A stretch of DNA of 64,000 nucleotides from Cyclobacterium xiamenense (GCF_009467825.1 NZ_WIOK01000018.1:1-64000); one strand, 5' to 3'; counted from the stretch's first letter, positions 18,213-27,900 are shown. The notes: generated by a model not told the origin, from the letters alone. Made by a program: numbers and translations.

Positions 18213-18842
18213 TCAATAGTCAGGCAAGCCCCTCCTCGGTTGTTCCGTAGGTTTCTTCCGGTTTTGTTGAATGTACCGCAATTCGTTGCTGTTCATGGCA
18301 TCAAGGATTTGCTCTGCCTGCTCTGGTGTGATGTTCATTTCTTCGAGTCGCTGACGCAATTCCTCCATGGCCTTTTCCCGATCACTAAGATCGCTTTCCA
18401 TGTCGCTGCTGTCCTCGGACTCTTGGTTTTCCTCGGTTTGTTCCCCGCGAGGCTCTTCCATTTCATCGGACTTATCCGCACCGTCTTCCTGGGTTTCTTC
18501 CTCTCCTTCTCCGCTTTCCTGCTCCTCGCTTTCCTGGTCTTGTTGCTCTTGATCTTGCGATTCTTCTTGCTCCTGTTGTTCCTGGTTATCTTGGTCCTTC
18601 TTGTCTTGCTCTTCCTGCTCTTTTTGAAGTTTTTCCCAAAGCGCATTCAGCTTTGGATCCTCGGGGTATTTTTCCAGTCCCTCTGCCAAAAGTTGACTGG
18701 TAGCCCGAATGTCCTCGTTCACGTATTGCCTCGCTGCCTGGTTAAAATATTCCACTTCGGACTGCGCCAGGAGGCTCAGCGGACCGATGCCGACAAGCGC
18801 TACAAACAGAACAAGCTGCCTATTGATTTTCATTGATTTCAT
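18213..18842 (-). CDS. BatC-like protein with acidic low-complexity region
   Basis: 209 residues. A signal peptide (VALVGIGPLSLLAQ) is followed by a short TPR-like segment (30-70), then about 85 residues composed almost wholly of Glu, Gln, Asp and Ser, and a C-terminal helix (EELRQRLEEMNITPEQAEQI). This is the layout of the BatC type of protein in Bacteroidota aerotolerance operons. Its start overlaps the end of the TPR gene upstream by 23 bases. The acidic region may be a flexible periplasmic spacer. Start ATG at 18842; another ATG lies at 18833. Confidence 0.75.
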   Translation of the reverse strand: MKSMKINRQLVLFVALVGIGPLSLLAQSEVEYFNQAARQYVNEDIRATSQLLAEGLEKYPEDPKLNALWEKLQKEQEEQDKKDQDNQEQQEQEESQDQEQQDQESEEQESGEGEEETQEDGADKSDEMEEPRGEQTEENQESEDSSDMESDLSDREKAMEELRQRLEEMNITPEQAEQILDAMNSNELRYIQQNRKKPTEQPRRGLPDY

Positions 18843-19479
18843 TGATCTCGTTTAGGTGATCCATAAACTTCTGGTAATAAGCGACTGTTTCATCTATTTC
18901 CAGGGCCCGTTCCATGATGCCCGCAGCCTCCCCAAACTGAAAACGATTTACCATTTCGTCCGCTTGCGCTTTCATTCGTTTGGCGTAGTTGGAAGGTTCA
19001 ATTTTATCTTCATCCTCCCGGTCCTCTTCGTTTTCCTGATTTTCTTCGTTCCCTTCCAGCCAACGGCTCAGTAGTTCGTAGTTGTAACGTGCCTGCTCAT
19101 TGCCGGGTTCCTTAAGCAGCGCGGTTTTGAAATACGAAAGTGCTTCCTTGTACTTTTGTTCGTTGCCGAGCAGGAATCCCTGTTGGTTGGCAGCAAATGA
19201 AGAAATCGAGCTGCCACTAGCTGAAATAAGTGGCTCGTAGGTTTTTTTCGCATCCTCTTCCTGTCCGTTGTTTTGGTAGCTCAGGGCCAGATTGAATCGT
19301 ATTTCGGGTTGCCTAAGTTCGTGCTCCTCTAGTAAGGCCAGGTGGTTTCGGACGGCGTTTTCGAAATCCGCCTCTTTGAAGGAACGCTCCGCTTTTGCCA
19401 GCGCTTCGTTTGTAAGGGCAATTTTCTTCCAGTCAGCTGGAATCACAAGCAAAATCCAAAGTAGGTATCGGAACAACAT
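18820..19479 (-). CDS. TPR-repeat protein of the Bat operon
   Basis: 219 residues. A hydrophobic N-terminus (FRYLLWILLVIPA) serves as signal or anchor, followed by tetratricopeptide repeats through about residue 125 (EIRFNLALSYQNNGQ, YKEALSYFKTALLKEPGN) and a Glu/Asn/Asp-rich stretch, then another helix pair. Bat TPR proteins are thought to scaffold the VWA proteins in the periplasm. It starts 15 bases after the VWA gene and overlaps the next gene. Confidence 0.82.
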   Translation of the reverse strand: MLFRYLLWILLVIPADWKKIALTNEALAKAERSFKEADFENAVRNHLALLEEHELRQPEIRFNLALSYQNNGQEEDAKKTYEPLISASGSSISSFAANQQGFLLGNEQKYKEALSYFKTALLKEPGNEQARYNYELLSRWLEGNEENQENEEDREDEDKIEPSNYAKRMKAQADEMVNRFQFGEAAGIMERALEIDETVAYYQKFMDHLNEINEINENQ

Positions 19480-19494
19480 GGTAGAAATCGTTGA

Positions 19495-20460
19495 TTATAA
19501 GGATAACGTACGGATAGGCAATAAGGAATCCATCACCGCCAAAACCAATCCAGCAAGCAGAAAATAGAAATATTTGTTGGAAGAAGCTTCCACCGTCCGA
19601 CTGGCCATGACCGTTCCCTCCAGGTTGGCAATGGCGTCAATAAGCTGGGGGATTTCCTGCAGGTCCTCGCTCAATTCAAAATAATCGCCGTCGGTTTGAC
19701 TGGCAATTCGCTTCAGGTTCTCGGAGCTTAGGCGAGAGATGGCAGGGCGGTTGGTAGTCTGGTCGATCACCACACCGCTGCCCCTGGGAATGGTGCTGCC
19801 CGCCCGGGTGCCTATACCCATACTGAATACTTTGATGCCGGAGTCGCGGAGTTTTTCCAGGGTTCCGTCCAATTCCCCGCCAAAATCCTCTCCATCGCTG
19901 ATCAGGATAATGGCTTTTGATTTTGGTTCCTGGCTTTCGTCATTCATGAACTTGGTATGTGCCATCAGCAAAGGAGCCGCAATATCGGTACCGGAGTTGG
20001 GAACCAAACCGGTGTTCAACCCATCCAGGTGCAATTGGATCACGTTCTGATCGAAGGTCAGGGGACACTGAATAAAGGCCTCGGAAGAAAATATGATGAT
20101 GCCAACGCGATCCGAACTAAAATTCTTAACCAGGTTTTTCAATTCAAATTTGATCCGCTGCAGCCTGCTGGGTTGGATGTCTTCTGCATTCATGGACCGG
20201 GACAAATCGATGGCCAGAAAGATGTCTTTTCCTTCCTGCTTGATCTCTTTCATGGCATTTCCGATGGAAGGTCCAGCCAGTGCAACTAGAAATAAACCGA
20301 AATACAAGCTGCGCAGTAGCATTTTCCAGACCAAGCGTCGTTTTTTAACGTTGATTTTTTGATTGATGGTCCAAAAACGGTACAAGTAGACGGCGTACAG
20401 CAACACGAAGACGGTAGCCAGGCCAAGTAATAAGGTAGTATCAGGGTATGCCCAAATCAT
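19495..20460 (-). CDS. BatA/BatB-type von Willebrand factor A membrane protein
   Basis: 321 residues. Two N-terminal membrane helices (9-30, 48-66), a VWA domain with intact MIDAS residues (DLSRS, D85/S87/S89; a conserved Thr in NSGTDIAAP; and ISDGEDFGG), and a C-terminal membrane helix (about 295-315). This is the usual BatA/BatB build. It is the first gene of its operon: MoxR, DUF58, the second VWA gene and BatD, which often accompany it, are not found in the window. Start ATG at 20460. Confidence 0.88.
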   Translation of the reverse strand: MIWAYPDTTLLLGLATVFVLLYAVYLYRFWTINQKINVKKRRLVWKMLLRSLYFGLFLVALAGPSIGNAMKEIKQEGKDIFLAIDLSRSMNAEDIQPSRLQRIKFELKNLVKNFSSDRVGIIIFSSEAFIQCPLTFDQNVIQLHLDGLNTGLVPNSGTDIAAPLLMAHTKFMNDESQEPKSKAIILISDGEDFGGELDGTLEKLRDSGIKVFSMGIGTRAGSTIPRGSGVVIDQTTNRPAISRLSSENLKRIASQTDGDYFELSEDLQEIPQLIDAIANLEGTVMASRTVEASSNKYFYFLLAGLVLAVMDSLLPIRTLSL

Positions 20461-20657
20461 GGCTTGAAATTAATCATTAATACGCAAAACGAAATGATAA
20501 CGCCAGAATTATTACCGAATCGGAAAATTTACCCGTTACCGCCGGAATTAATGGTTGGATTCCCTAACCATTTTTACCGGATGCCGTTATCTTTTCTGGT
20601 GCGGGAAAGACGTTCTTTCCTATCGCATTATCGATTTCATTCCGTCAGTTACTACTT

Positions 20658-23069
20658 ATGCTTGTCTACGCAAAAAATCATTTTTGGGTGCCGTTGTTTG
20701 TTTGTTTTGTCCTCTTTTTAGCACCGACTCGTTCCATTGCTCAGCAGCTTTCCAGTATACAGGGCCAGGTAGTAGACAAAGCGTCTGGCGAGCCCCTGCC
20801 GGGAGCTGCCGTATATTGGGAGGGAAATGCGGAGAAGGGTACCGTAACGGATGCAGAAGGGCGCTTTTCCATCGCCCAGCCCGATCCGGAAGGAGCGCTG
20901 GTGATTCGTTTTTTGGGTTTTCAATCGATTTCCAGGCCAATAAAGAAGGGCTCAAAAACCGAAGGGCTGCAGTTTTTTTTAAGTCCGGAAGAATGGATGT
21001 TGGAGGAAGTGGTGGTCTCTGAAAGAAGCCAGGACTACAACGTGGCTAGTACCGAAATGGGTAAAAATGTGATTTCCGGGCAGGAATTAAAGCGGATACC
21101 CGCGTTATTTGGAGAAGTGGATTTGCTTCGTGGGATTCAATTGCTTCCTGGAGTGACCACAGCGGGGGAAGGTACCACGGGATTATTTGTCAGAGGAGGG
21201 TCCGCCGACCAAAACCTGGTTCAGATAGACGGTGCACCCATATACAATCCCTCGCATTTCTTTGGATTTTTCTCGGTTTTTAATCCCGATGCCCTTAGCG
21301 ATGTCGCTCTCTACAAAGGCAATATCCCCGCCCAGTATGGAGGCCGGGTATCTTCGCTGGTGGATATTTCTCTGAGAGAGGGGAATACGAATAAACTCCA
21401 GGGAGAAGGCGGGATTGGGAGTATTAGCTCCCGGCTTACCGTAGACGGCCCCCTGTTTTCCGAAAATGCTTCCTTTGTAGTTTCTGGCCGCCGTACCTAT
21501 GCCGACGTGTTTCTGCCCCTTTCTCCCAATGAAGACGTTCGTGACAACCAGCTTTACTTTTATGACTTAAGTGGAAAACTCATGTGGAGGAACGGACCTA
21601 AAAATAAGTTCACGTTCTCTACCTATTACGGGAGTGATTTCCTGGGCCTGAATGGGCAGTTTGGCCTTGGCTGGAACAATTGGATCAACTCGTTTAATTG
21701 GGATCGACAGCTAAACGAGCGAAATTACCTGGATGTTACGGCGTATTACAGCCGGTACGGGTACCTGATTAGCCTTCGGGATGAGGAAAATGGATTTGAT
21801 TGGTCCAATCATTTTTCGGAGACGGGTCTGAAAACATCCTGGACCTTGATCCCCGGCGAAAAGTCGGAAGTAAAAGCAGGCGTGCACGGGCAGCTGTATC
21901 ATTTCGCGCGGGTGGACCTGCAAGGGACTCCCGAGAGCGGCATCGAACCCTTGGATTCCAATCCCAGAACGGGCTTTCAGTTCAATCTGTTCCTGGCCGG
22001 AAAAACCGAGATTACCCCCCGGCTGAGCGTGGAAGGGGGGCTGCGCTGGGGCAATTACCAGCAAATCGGTAACGGGGTGAATTACCTGTACGACAACAAC
22101 GACCCAGGCGGTACGGGGCTGGTGACCGATACCCTGGAATACCGCCTCGGCGAGCGAATGCAGCAGTATCAGGGTTGGGAACCCCGGTTTGGTGCCCGGT
22201 ATCGGATTGGGGAAGGGACTTCGATCAAGGGAGGCTTTAATCGCAATTACCAGTACATACAGGTGGCTTCCAATAATTCGGCGGGCCTGCCTATCGACCG
22301 CTGGGTGCCGGCCGGAAGGTACATCTTACCCATCCGTGGCGACCAGGTCTCGGCAGGCGTCTTTCAAAACCTCAACGATAATCGATGGGAGGTTTCCCTG
22401 GAAGCCTATTACCGGGATTTCCGAAATATCGTGGATTTAAAACAGGGAGCCACCGTGCTCTTTACAGACAATATAGAAACCGAACTTCTTACCGGAAATG
22501 GCTGGTCCTACGGCCTGGAGTTTTTACTTCGGAAAAACGTGGGAAAAACCTCCGGGTGGTTAAGTTATACCTGGTCCCGCGTGTTTCGGGAAATTCCAGG
22601 TATTAATGGTGGGAGACCCTATCCGCCCAGGTTCGACAGACCCCATGACCTGAGCCTGGTGTTGTCCCATCAATTGAGCGAACGCTTGTCGTTTTCCGGC
22701 ACCTTTATCTATACCACAGGCATTGCTGTCACCTTTCCGGCAGGCTCCTACCTGGTGGACAACCAGCGGGTACCGCTTTATAGCGACCAACGAAACAGTG
22801 ATCGCTTCCCGGATTACCACCGATTGGACCTGTCGGTGACGTTAAAAAACAAAGACAAAGGCCGCTGGTGGCAAGGAAGCTGGAATTTCAGTGTTTACAA
22901 TGCTTACGGGCGTAAAAACCCCTTTTCTTACGATTTTCGGACCATATACAACGACGATATTTCGTTTGAGCCAGGTCCGGGCGAATCGGCTAACAGCGCC
23001 AGACCCGGAGTGGTCATGACCTATTTGTTTGGTATTTTACCATCCGTCACCTACAATTTTAAATTTTGA
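20658..23069 (+). CDS. TonB-dependent receptor with carboxypeptidase-like N-terminal domain
   Basis: 803-residue outer membrane active transporter. Signal peptide ends at SIAQ; a CarboxypepD_reg-like domain follows (about 30-110, IQGQVVDKASGEPLPGAAVYW begins it); a plug domain (130-230, LFVRGGSADQNLVQIDGAP); then the 22-strand barrel. It is shorter than the SusC type and pairs with the DUF4249 lipoprotein gene 4 bases downstream, a common Bacteroidota pair whose substrate is unknown. Start ATG at 20658. Confidence 0.92.
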   Translation: MLVYAKNHFWVPLFVCFVLFLAPTRSIAQQLSSIQGQVVDKASGEPLPGAAVYWEGNAEKGTVTDAEGRFSIAQPDPEGALVIRFLGFQSISRPIKKGSKTEGLQFFLSPEEWMLEEVVVSERSQDYNVASTEMGKNVISGQELKRIPALFGEVDLLRGIQLLPGVTTAGEGTTGLFVRGGSADQNLVQIDGAPIYNPSHFFGFFSVFNPDALSDVALYKGNIPAQYGGRVSSLVDISLREGNTNKLQGEGGIGSISSRLTVDGPLFSENASFVVSGRRTYADVFLPLSPNEDVRDNQLYFYDLSGKLMWRNGPKNKFTFSTYYGSDFLGLNGQFGLGWNNWINSFNWDRQLNERNYLDVTAYYSRYGYLISLRDEENGFDWSNHFSETGLKTSWTLIPGEKSEVKAGVHGQLYHFARVDLQGTPESGIEPLDSNPRTGFQFNLFLAGKTEITPRLSVEGGLRWGNYQQIGNGVNYLYDNNDPGGTGLVTDTLEYRLGERMQQYQGWEPRFGARYRIGEGTSIKGGFNRNYQYIQVASNNSAGLPIDRWVPAGRYILPIRGDQVSAGVFQNLNDNRWEVSLEAYYRDFRNIVDLKQGATVLFTDNIETELLTGNGWSYGLEFLLRKNVGKTSGWLSYTWSRVFREIPGINGGRPYPPRFDRPHDLSLVLSHQLSERLSFSGTFIYTTGIAVTFPAGSYLVDNQRVPLYSDQRNSDRFPDYHRLDLSVTLKNKDKGRWWQGSWNFSVYNAYGRKNPFSYDFRTIYNDDISFEPGPGESANSARPGVVMTYLFGILPSVTYNFKF

Positions 23070-23073
23070 TTGC

Positions 23074-23898
23074 ATGCGATTACTTGTGTTAGCCGGGCTA
23101 CTAGTGCTGTTTGCCTCCTGCCAGGAAGAGGTAGAAATGCCATTGGGCGCCCTGGAAAGAATTCCCGTTATCGAAGCGGTATGGACAGACGATCCGTCGG
23201 CGAATTTCGTTTCCGTAGCCTATTCCCGGGATTATTTCGATACCCTGGAAAACGAACGCATACCGGATGCCCTGGTCGAAATAGAGGATTTGAACAGTGG
23301 ACGGGTGGTTGAATTTCGCTACGTGGAGGAACTGGGACACTACCTGGCAGTAAACCAGCAGGTTGCTGAGATCGGGCACGAATACCAATTACGGGTGCTC
23401 CTGGAAGCAGACGCATACGAAGCTACAGGTACCACCTTGGAACCACCGGTTTTGGACAGCATCACCTATGAATTCAAAGAAGAGCGGTTTTTTGCCGACG
23501 AGGGGTATTACCTGACCTTGTATGGGGATATTCCTTTTCCAAATAATAATTTTTACCGCTTGATCCTCACCCGAAACGATACGGTTTTAAATAGACGATC
23601 TGATTATTTTCTGTTTGACGACACCTTTGGAAGTACGATTTTGAACAATGGGTTTGAGTTGACGGGGTTTACCTTTGAAAAAGACGATAAGGTAAGACTA
23701 CAAATGCTGCGCTTAAACCGCAGTGCATACGATTACCTGAACCAAATGGTCTCCTTGTTATTTAATGACGGCGGCTTGTTCAGTCCTCCACCGGCAAACC
23801 CGGCGAGTAATATTCGCGGTACTTCGGCCGTGATGGGGTATTTCATGACAGCTCCCGTCCTCACGGAAACGGTATTCATTCAGGAAGAGGCGGAGTGA
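23074..23898 (+). CDS. DUF4249 lipoprotein
   Basis: 274 residues. Lipobox LFASC with Cys16. The body matches the DUF4249 type: an early IPVIEAVWTDDPSANFVSV strand region resembling an Ig-like fold, then a beta-rich domain. These proteins sit on the cell surface beside a small TonB receptor and may act like SusD does for SusC; this role is inferred from context. Start is the ATG at 23074, four bases after the receptor stop; the longer upstream frame overlaps the receptor gene and lacks the signal at its start. Its 3' end overlaps the convergent SDR gene by 19 bases. Confidence 0.85.
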   Translation: MRLLVLAGLLVLFASCQEEVEMPLGALERIPVIEAVWTDDPSANFVSVAYSRDYFDTLENERIPDALVEIEDLNSGRVVEFRYVEELGHYLAVNQQVAEIGHEYQLRVLLEADAYEATGTTLEPPVLDSITYEFKEERFFADEGYYLTLYGDIPFPNNNFYRLILTRNDTVLNRRSDYFLFDDTFGSTILNNGFELTGFTFEKDDKVRLQMLRLNRSAYDYLNQMVSLLFNDGGLFSPPPANPASNIRGTSAVMGYFMTAPVLTETVFIQEEAE

Positions 23899-24737
23899 GC
23901 AGGGAGATACGCCCGTACCTGTTCCATGCTGTAAGCCCAAAGTTGATCCCGTAGTTTTTTGGAGCGGGCTTTTGAGGAAACCGCCGAAGGCTTGGATTTT
24001 TTGAAATAGGCACCGTTTTTCCCAGGGACATTTGTTGCGGTGGCAAGAAAGATACCTGTCTCTGCTCCTTTGGCAGGGCTAATCATAAAAGGTTTGAATA
24101 GGGATAAAAGGATTTTAAAAAAACCTTTACTTTCACTACCGAATCCGGTATTGACGACCCCCGGATGCAACGCGTAAGCTTCCAGGTGCAAATCGGCGTA
24201 TTTTTCTGCCAATGATTTGGTAAAAAGGATGTTGTATAATTTGGCGTTGGCATAAGCCGTGAACGAGCGGAAGCCATGGGTCAGCTCAAAGTCTTGGGGA
24301 TTTACGGAAGCGCCTTTGTGGGCTTCAGAACTCACGTTGATGACTCTACCGCCTGTTCCGTTGGTCAGCAATGGAAGGAGCTGGATTGTCAGTAGAAAAT
24401 GTCCGAGGTGATTGGCAGCAAATGTACGTTCATGGCCCTCGCTCGTTAATTTTTTTTTCGGAAAAATACCACCTGCGTTATTGATCAACAGGTCCAGTTT
24501 GTCCGTAGCCTCGGTCAGGGTTTTGGCAGCTCGGGCCACCGAGCTCAGGTCAGTAAGGTCGCAGGGGATAATGGTGAATTTTTTCTGTGTATCTAGTGGG
24601 TCGATCCGTTGTATGAGTTCCCGGGCTTTTTCTACGTTTCTGACCAATAGAAAAACACGGCTACATTTCGGGGACAGTGCTTTTGCTTTCTCTGCGCCAA
24701 TTCCCGAAGTAGCGCCGGTTATTGCTAGTTGCATCAT
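23880..24737 (-). CDS. Short-chain dehydrogenase/reductase
   Basis: NAD(P)-dependent oxidoreductase with Rossmann fold. TGATSGIG cofactor motif at the N-terminus, NNAGG, the VSS serine and catalytic YANAK. The overall pattern (ANHLGHFLLT, HPGVVNTG) is like retinol-dehydrogenase/WW-domain-oxidoreductase-like SDRs, whose natural substrate is not known here. The start at 24737 (tandem ATG ATG) puts the cofactor motif where the family has it; the frame also has an ATG at 24776. Single gene. Confidence 0.88.
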   Translation of the reverse strand: MMQLAITGATSGIGAEKAKALSPKCSRVFLLVRNVEKARELIQRIDPLDTQKKFTIIPCDLTDLSSVARAAKTLTEATDKLDLLINNAGGIFPKKKLTSEGHERTFAANHLGHFLLTIQLLPLLTNGTGGRVINVSSEAHKGASVNPQDFELTHGFRSFTAYANAKLYNILFTKSLAEKYADLHLEAYALHPGVVNTGFGSESKGFFKILLSLFKPFMISPAKGAETGIFLATATNVPGKNGAYFKKSKPSAVSSKARSKKLRDQLWAYSMEQVRAYLPAHSASS

Positions 24738-24974
24738 AGTTAATCGGTTTAGTTCATAAAACATGGCCGGCAGCATAAATGTTCGGCCTTTTGTCGCTGT
24801 TGTTGCAATCGGTTGACCATCAGATTGGGTCGGGCGGCGTCCACCGAAAGAGAATAAAGATTTGGAAGGGATGGTGAACGGGAGTAAAGGCGGTAAATAT
24901 ATTTTCCCTATTTTTGCCAGTGGGGAAGGTTACTGAAAAGTTAGTTACCTTCGTGGGCAGGCATTGGTACCCCA

Positions 24975-25868
24975 ATGGAGAGAGGGAAACGTTTCGGATG
25001 GCGGAGCGGTAAAGGAATCACTCATGTAACAGATTGGCTTTTTTTCGTGGAAAAGAAAAAATTCATAGACATCAGACAGGTTATTGCAACCAAAAATCCG
25101 GGCCTTTTGAAATGGCTTCCCGGATTTGTCCTGGGGTACATCAAGCGGATTGTACACGAAGAGGAGGTAAATACCATCATGGCCAGGCACGGCGACCGAA
25201 AGGAGCTGGACTTTGTGGATGCACTCATAGAGGAATTTGGCGTGTATGTGGAAGTTAGAGGGGCCGAAAACATACCATTGGATCGAAGTGTGATAGTTGC
25301 GTCCAATCATCCCCTTGGTGGATTGGATGGGATTGTGTTGATGCATGTATTAGGCAAATACCGGAAGGACCTGCGGTTTCTGGTCAATGACTTATTGTTG
25401 AACATCCCTCATTTTGGAGAGCTTTTTGTGCCGGTAAACAAGCATGGCAGCAGTGGCAAGCGGGGAGCCGAATTGATTGAGGAAACCTATGCCTCGGATA
25501 ATGCAATTCTCGTTTTTCCGGCCGGATTGGTTTCCAGAAAGCAGGAACAGGGCATTATGGATTTGGAATGGAAAAAGAGCTTTATCAACAAGGCCCGGAA
25601 ATACAAAAAAGACGTGGTGCCCGTATACATGGAGGGAAGGAATTCCTCTTTTTTTTATAATTTGGCAAACCTTAGAAAAAAAATAGGAGTTAAGGCCAAT
25701 ATTGAAATGTTTTATTTGGCGGACGAGATGTTTGGGCAAAAAAACAAAAAAATTGTTGTCCATATAGGAAAACCAATTTCTTACAAGTATTTTGACGATT
25801 CCAAAACGGACAAATACTGGGCAGAAGAGGTCAAAAAAATAGTATACAACATTGTCCAAGACAAGTAG
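24975..25868 (+). CDS. glsA: Lyso-lipid O-acyltransferase, GlsA-like
   Basis: 297 residues. The acyltransferase motif reads NHPLGGLDG (111-119), the H-x5-D variant found in hemolysin-related acyltransferases rather than the classical H-x4-D. VFPAGLVSRK serves as the later substrate-binding motif. With the adjacent GNAT-type gene it fits the Bacteroides glsB/glsA pair, where GlsA adds the second, ester-linked acyl chain to N-acyl-glycine to give glycine lipid; OlsA is the ornithine-lipid counterpart. Assignment rests on motif plus neighbour. Start ATG at 24975; the next gene begins 5 bases past the stop. Confidence 0.75.
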   Translation: MERGKRFGWRSGKGITHVTDWLFFVEKKKFIDIRQVIATKNPGLLKWLPGFVLGYIKRIVHEEEVNTIMARHGDRKELDFVDALIEEFGVYVEVRGAENIPLDRSVIVASNHPLGGLDGIVLMHVLGKYRKDLRFLVNDLLLNIPHFGELFVPVNKHGSSGKRGAELIEETYASDNAILVFPAGLVSRKQEQGIMDLEWKKSFINKARKYKKDVVPVYMEGRNSSFFYNLANLRKKIGVKANIEMFYLADEMFGQKNKKIVVHIGKPISYKYFDDSKTDKYWAEEVKKIVYNIVQDK

Positions 25869-25873
25869 GATTT

Positions 25874-26827
25874 ATGCAAGACATTATCAACCCGATCGAC
25901 CGGGAGGTTATACAACGTGAACTGACGCCGGAGCGGTTTTTGAGATATGTAAACAATGGGGAGAATGAGATTTATCTGGTCAATCAGCACAACGCCCCCC
26001 AGGTGCTGAAGGAAATCGGTAGGTTACGTGAGGTTTCATTCCGGGCCGCAGGCGGGGGGACGGGTTTGCCGATGGATATAGATGAAAACGACACCTGCGA
26101 AAATTGTTACGATCAGCTGATTGCCTGGAACCCAGTGGACAAAGAGATCATTGCTGGCTACCGCCTAATCAAGTGCGCAGACGCCGGCTTTACCGCCAAA
26201 GGCGCCGTAAATTTATCCACGGCACACTTGTTTGACTTTTCGGATGCTTTTGTGAAGGATTACCTTCCCTATACGATCGAACTTGGGCGGTCTTTTGTAC
26301 AGCCCAATTACCAACCGAGCATAGACAATCGGAAGGGGATTTTTTCGCTGGACAACTTATGGGACGGACTCGGAGCAGTGGTGATGATCAATCCGGATGT
26401 CAAGTATTTATTTGGGAAAGTAACCATGTACCCGCATTACAATGCCAAAGCCCGTGATTTATTGCTTTATTTTATGAATCACTATTTTCCGGATACCGAT
26501 GCGTTGATTCGGCCCATTGCGCCTGTAGGTTACAAGACCGATGCTGCCAATTACGAAGGTTTTTTTGACGGGCTGAGTTACAAAGAAGGGTACAAATTGC
26601 TCAATTCGAACGTACGAGCCCTGGGAGAAAACATCCCCCCACTGATCAATACCTACATGAACTTGTCATCCACGATGAAGACCTTTGGTACGGCGATGAA
26701 CTATGAATTTGGTGCGGTGGAGGAAACAGGAATCTTAATTACCATAGCGGATATATACGAATCCAAAAAGCACCGTCATCTCGAAACGTTTGAACGAGAC
26801 CGGAATTTTGGCAAACGAAAGAAATAA
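25874..26827 (+). CDS. glsB: Amino-acid N-acyltransferase, GlsB/OlsB-like
   Basis: 317 residues of the hemolysin/GNAT type (PF13444-like): VSFRAAGGGTG, the YDQLIAWNPVDKEIIAGYRLI beta-region split by a short insert, and ELGRSFVQPNYQ. OlsB-type enzymes attach a 3-hydroxy-fatty acyl group from acyl-carrier protein to an amino acid; in Bacteroidota the characterised homologue GlsB uses glycine. It is tightly coupled to the preceding acyltransferase gene. Whether glycine, serine-glycine or ornithine is the substrate cannot be read here. Confidence 0.75.
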   Translation: MQDIINPIDREVIQRELTPERFLRYVNNGENEIYLVNQHNAPQVLKEIGRLREVSFRAAGGGTGLPMDIDENDTCENCYDQLIAWNPVDKEIIAGYRLIKCADAGFTAKGAVNLSTAHLFDFSDAFVKDYLPYTIELGRSFVQPNYQPSIDNRKGIFSLDNLWDGLGAVVMINPDVKYLFGKVTMYPHYNAKARDLLLYFMNHYFPDTDALIRPIAPVGYKTDAANYEGFFDGLSYKEGYKLLNSNVRALGENIPPLINTYMNLSSTMKTFGTAMNYEFGAVEETGILITIADIYESKKHRHLETFERDRNFGKRKK

Positions 26828-26856
26828 TCCATGCAGCCCAGCGAACTCCCCAGACG

Positions 26857-27900
26857 ATGAACGTACGCCCCTTAGGAAAGACCGGTTTGCAGGTACCTCC
26901 TGTGGTTTTTGGGAGTAGTTCCCTGGGAAATCTTTTTCAGGAATACCCGCAAAAGGACAAATTGGCCATTTTAAAGGAAATAGTGGAGGTTACCGCTCCA
27001 CATACCGTGTTTGACACAGCTGGAAAATACGGCGCCGGATTAGCTTTGGAGGTGTTGGGAGAATTTTTATCCGGTTTAGAGATTGTCGGTAATCAGGTAA
27101 TTATTAGCAATAAGTTGGGTTGGGTCCGGGTGCCCCTTGAAGCTGCCGAGCCTACCTTTGAGCCGGGTATCTGGAAGGGGATTACACACGATGCGGTGCA
27201 GAAAATAAGCCATGCCGGCATATTGGAGTGTTTTGAAAAAGACACCGCGCTTTTGCAGGGGCATTCACCACAGCTGATTTCCGTACACGACCCGGATGAA
27301 TACCTGATGGCCGCTACAGACGAGCGGGATAAAGCCCATCGATGGAGACAAATTCTGGAGGCATACCGGGCGCTGGCCGAATTGAAACAAGCGGGTAAGG
27401 TCTGGGGAATAGGGGTTGGTGCCAAGGATTGGAAAGTAGTACAACGCATTTGCCAGGAAGTTCCGCTGGATTACGTCATGCTGGCAAACAGCCTTTCCAT
27501 TTATTCCCATCCGCCAGACTTGATGGAATTTGTCGCGATGCTAAAAAAGGCGGATGTGGGAATTATCACTGCCGCCATTTTCCATTCGGGCTTTTTGGTG
27601 GGGGAAGACTTTTTCGATTACCGGAAGCTGGATCCCGATAGCCCTGACGGCAAAGAAAAGTTGGCGTGGAGAAAGGGCTTTTTTGAGACCTGTAGCCGGC
27701 AGGGAATAGCGCCATTTCATGCTTGCATTCAATTTGCGCTGTCCGTGCCGGGTGTTTCCAGTGTCGCGTTGAGCATCAATCGACCCGAGCTGGTGCGAAA
27801 GAATATCCGTGCGGCTGAGAATCGGCTACCTGCGGCATTTTGGCAGGAGCTGGTGGATCAATCGTTGATTTCAGATTTCTCCTTTTTATTGTCAGATTAA
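26857..27900 (+). CDS. Aldo/keto reductase, L-fucose/aldose dehydrogenase-like
   Basis: 347-residue TIM-barrel oxidoreductase. Catalytic tetrad visible: D53 and Y58 in FDTAGKYG, K86 in SNKLGW, H144 in SVHDPD. The beginning (PLGKTGLQVPPVVFGSSSLG) and the SVALSINRPELVRKN nucleotide-binding tail fit D-threo-aldose/L-fucose dehydrogenases. It lies 16 bases before the FucP-type permease gene, which supports a role oxidising an imported sugar. It follows the GlsB gene by 29 bases, possibly in the same transcript. Other fucose-oxidation genes (lactonase, dehydratase) are not in the window. Confidence 0.85.
   Translation: MNVRPLGKTGLQVPPVVFGSSSLGNLFQEYPQKDKLAILKEIVEVTAPHTVFDTAGKYGAGLALEVLGEFLSGLEIVGNQVIISNKLGWVRVPLEAAEPTFEPGIWKGITHDAVQKISHAGILECFEKDTALLQGHSPQLISVHDPDEYLMAATDERDKAHRWRQILEAYRALAELKQAGKVWGIGVGAKDWKVVQRICQEVPLDYVMLANSLSIYSHPPDLMEFVAMLKKADVGIITAAIFHSGFLVGEDFFDYRKLDPDSPDGKEKLAWRKGFFETCSRQGIAPFHACIQFALSVPGVSSVALSINRPELVRKNIRAAENRLPAAFWQELVDQSLISDFSFLLSD

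Noticed and set aside
24805-24816. Fourth operator-like site GCAATCGGTTGA before the SDR and GlsA genes
   Set aside because: Two positions break the palindrome and the neighbouring genes have no sugar role; kept out of the regulon.
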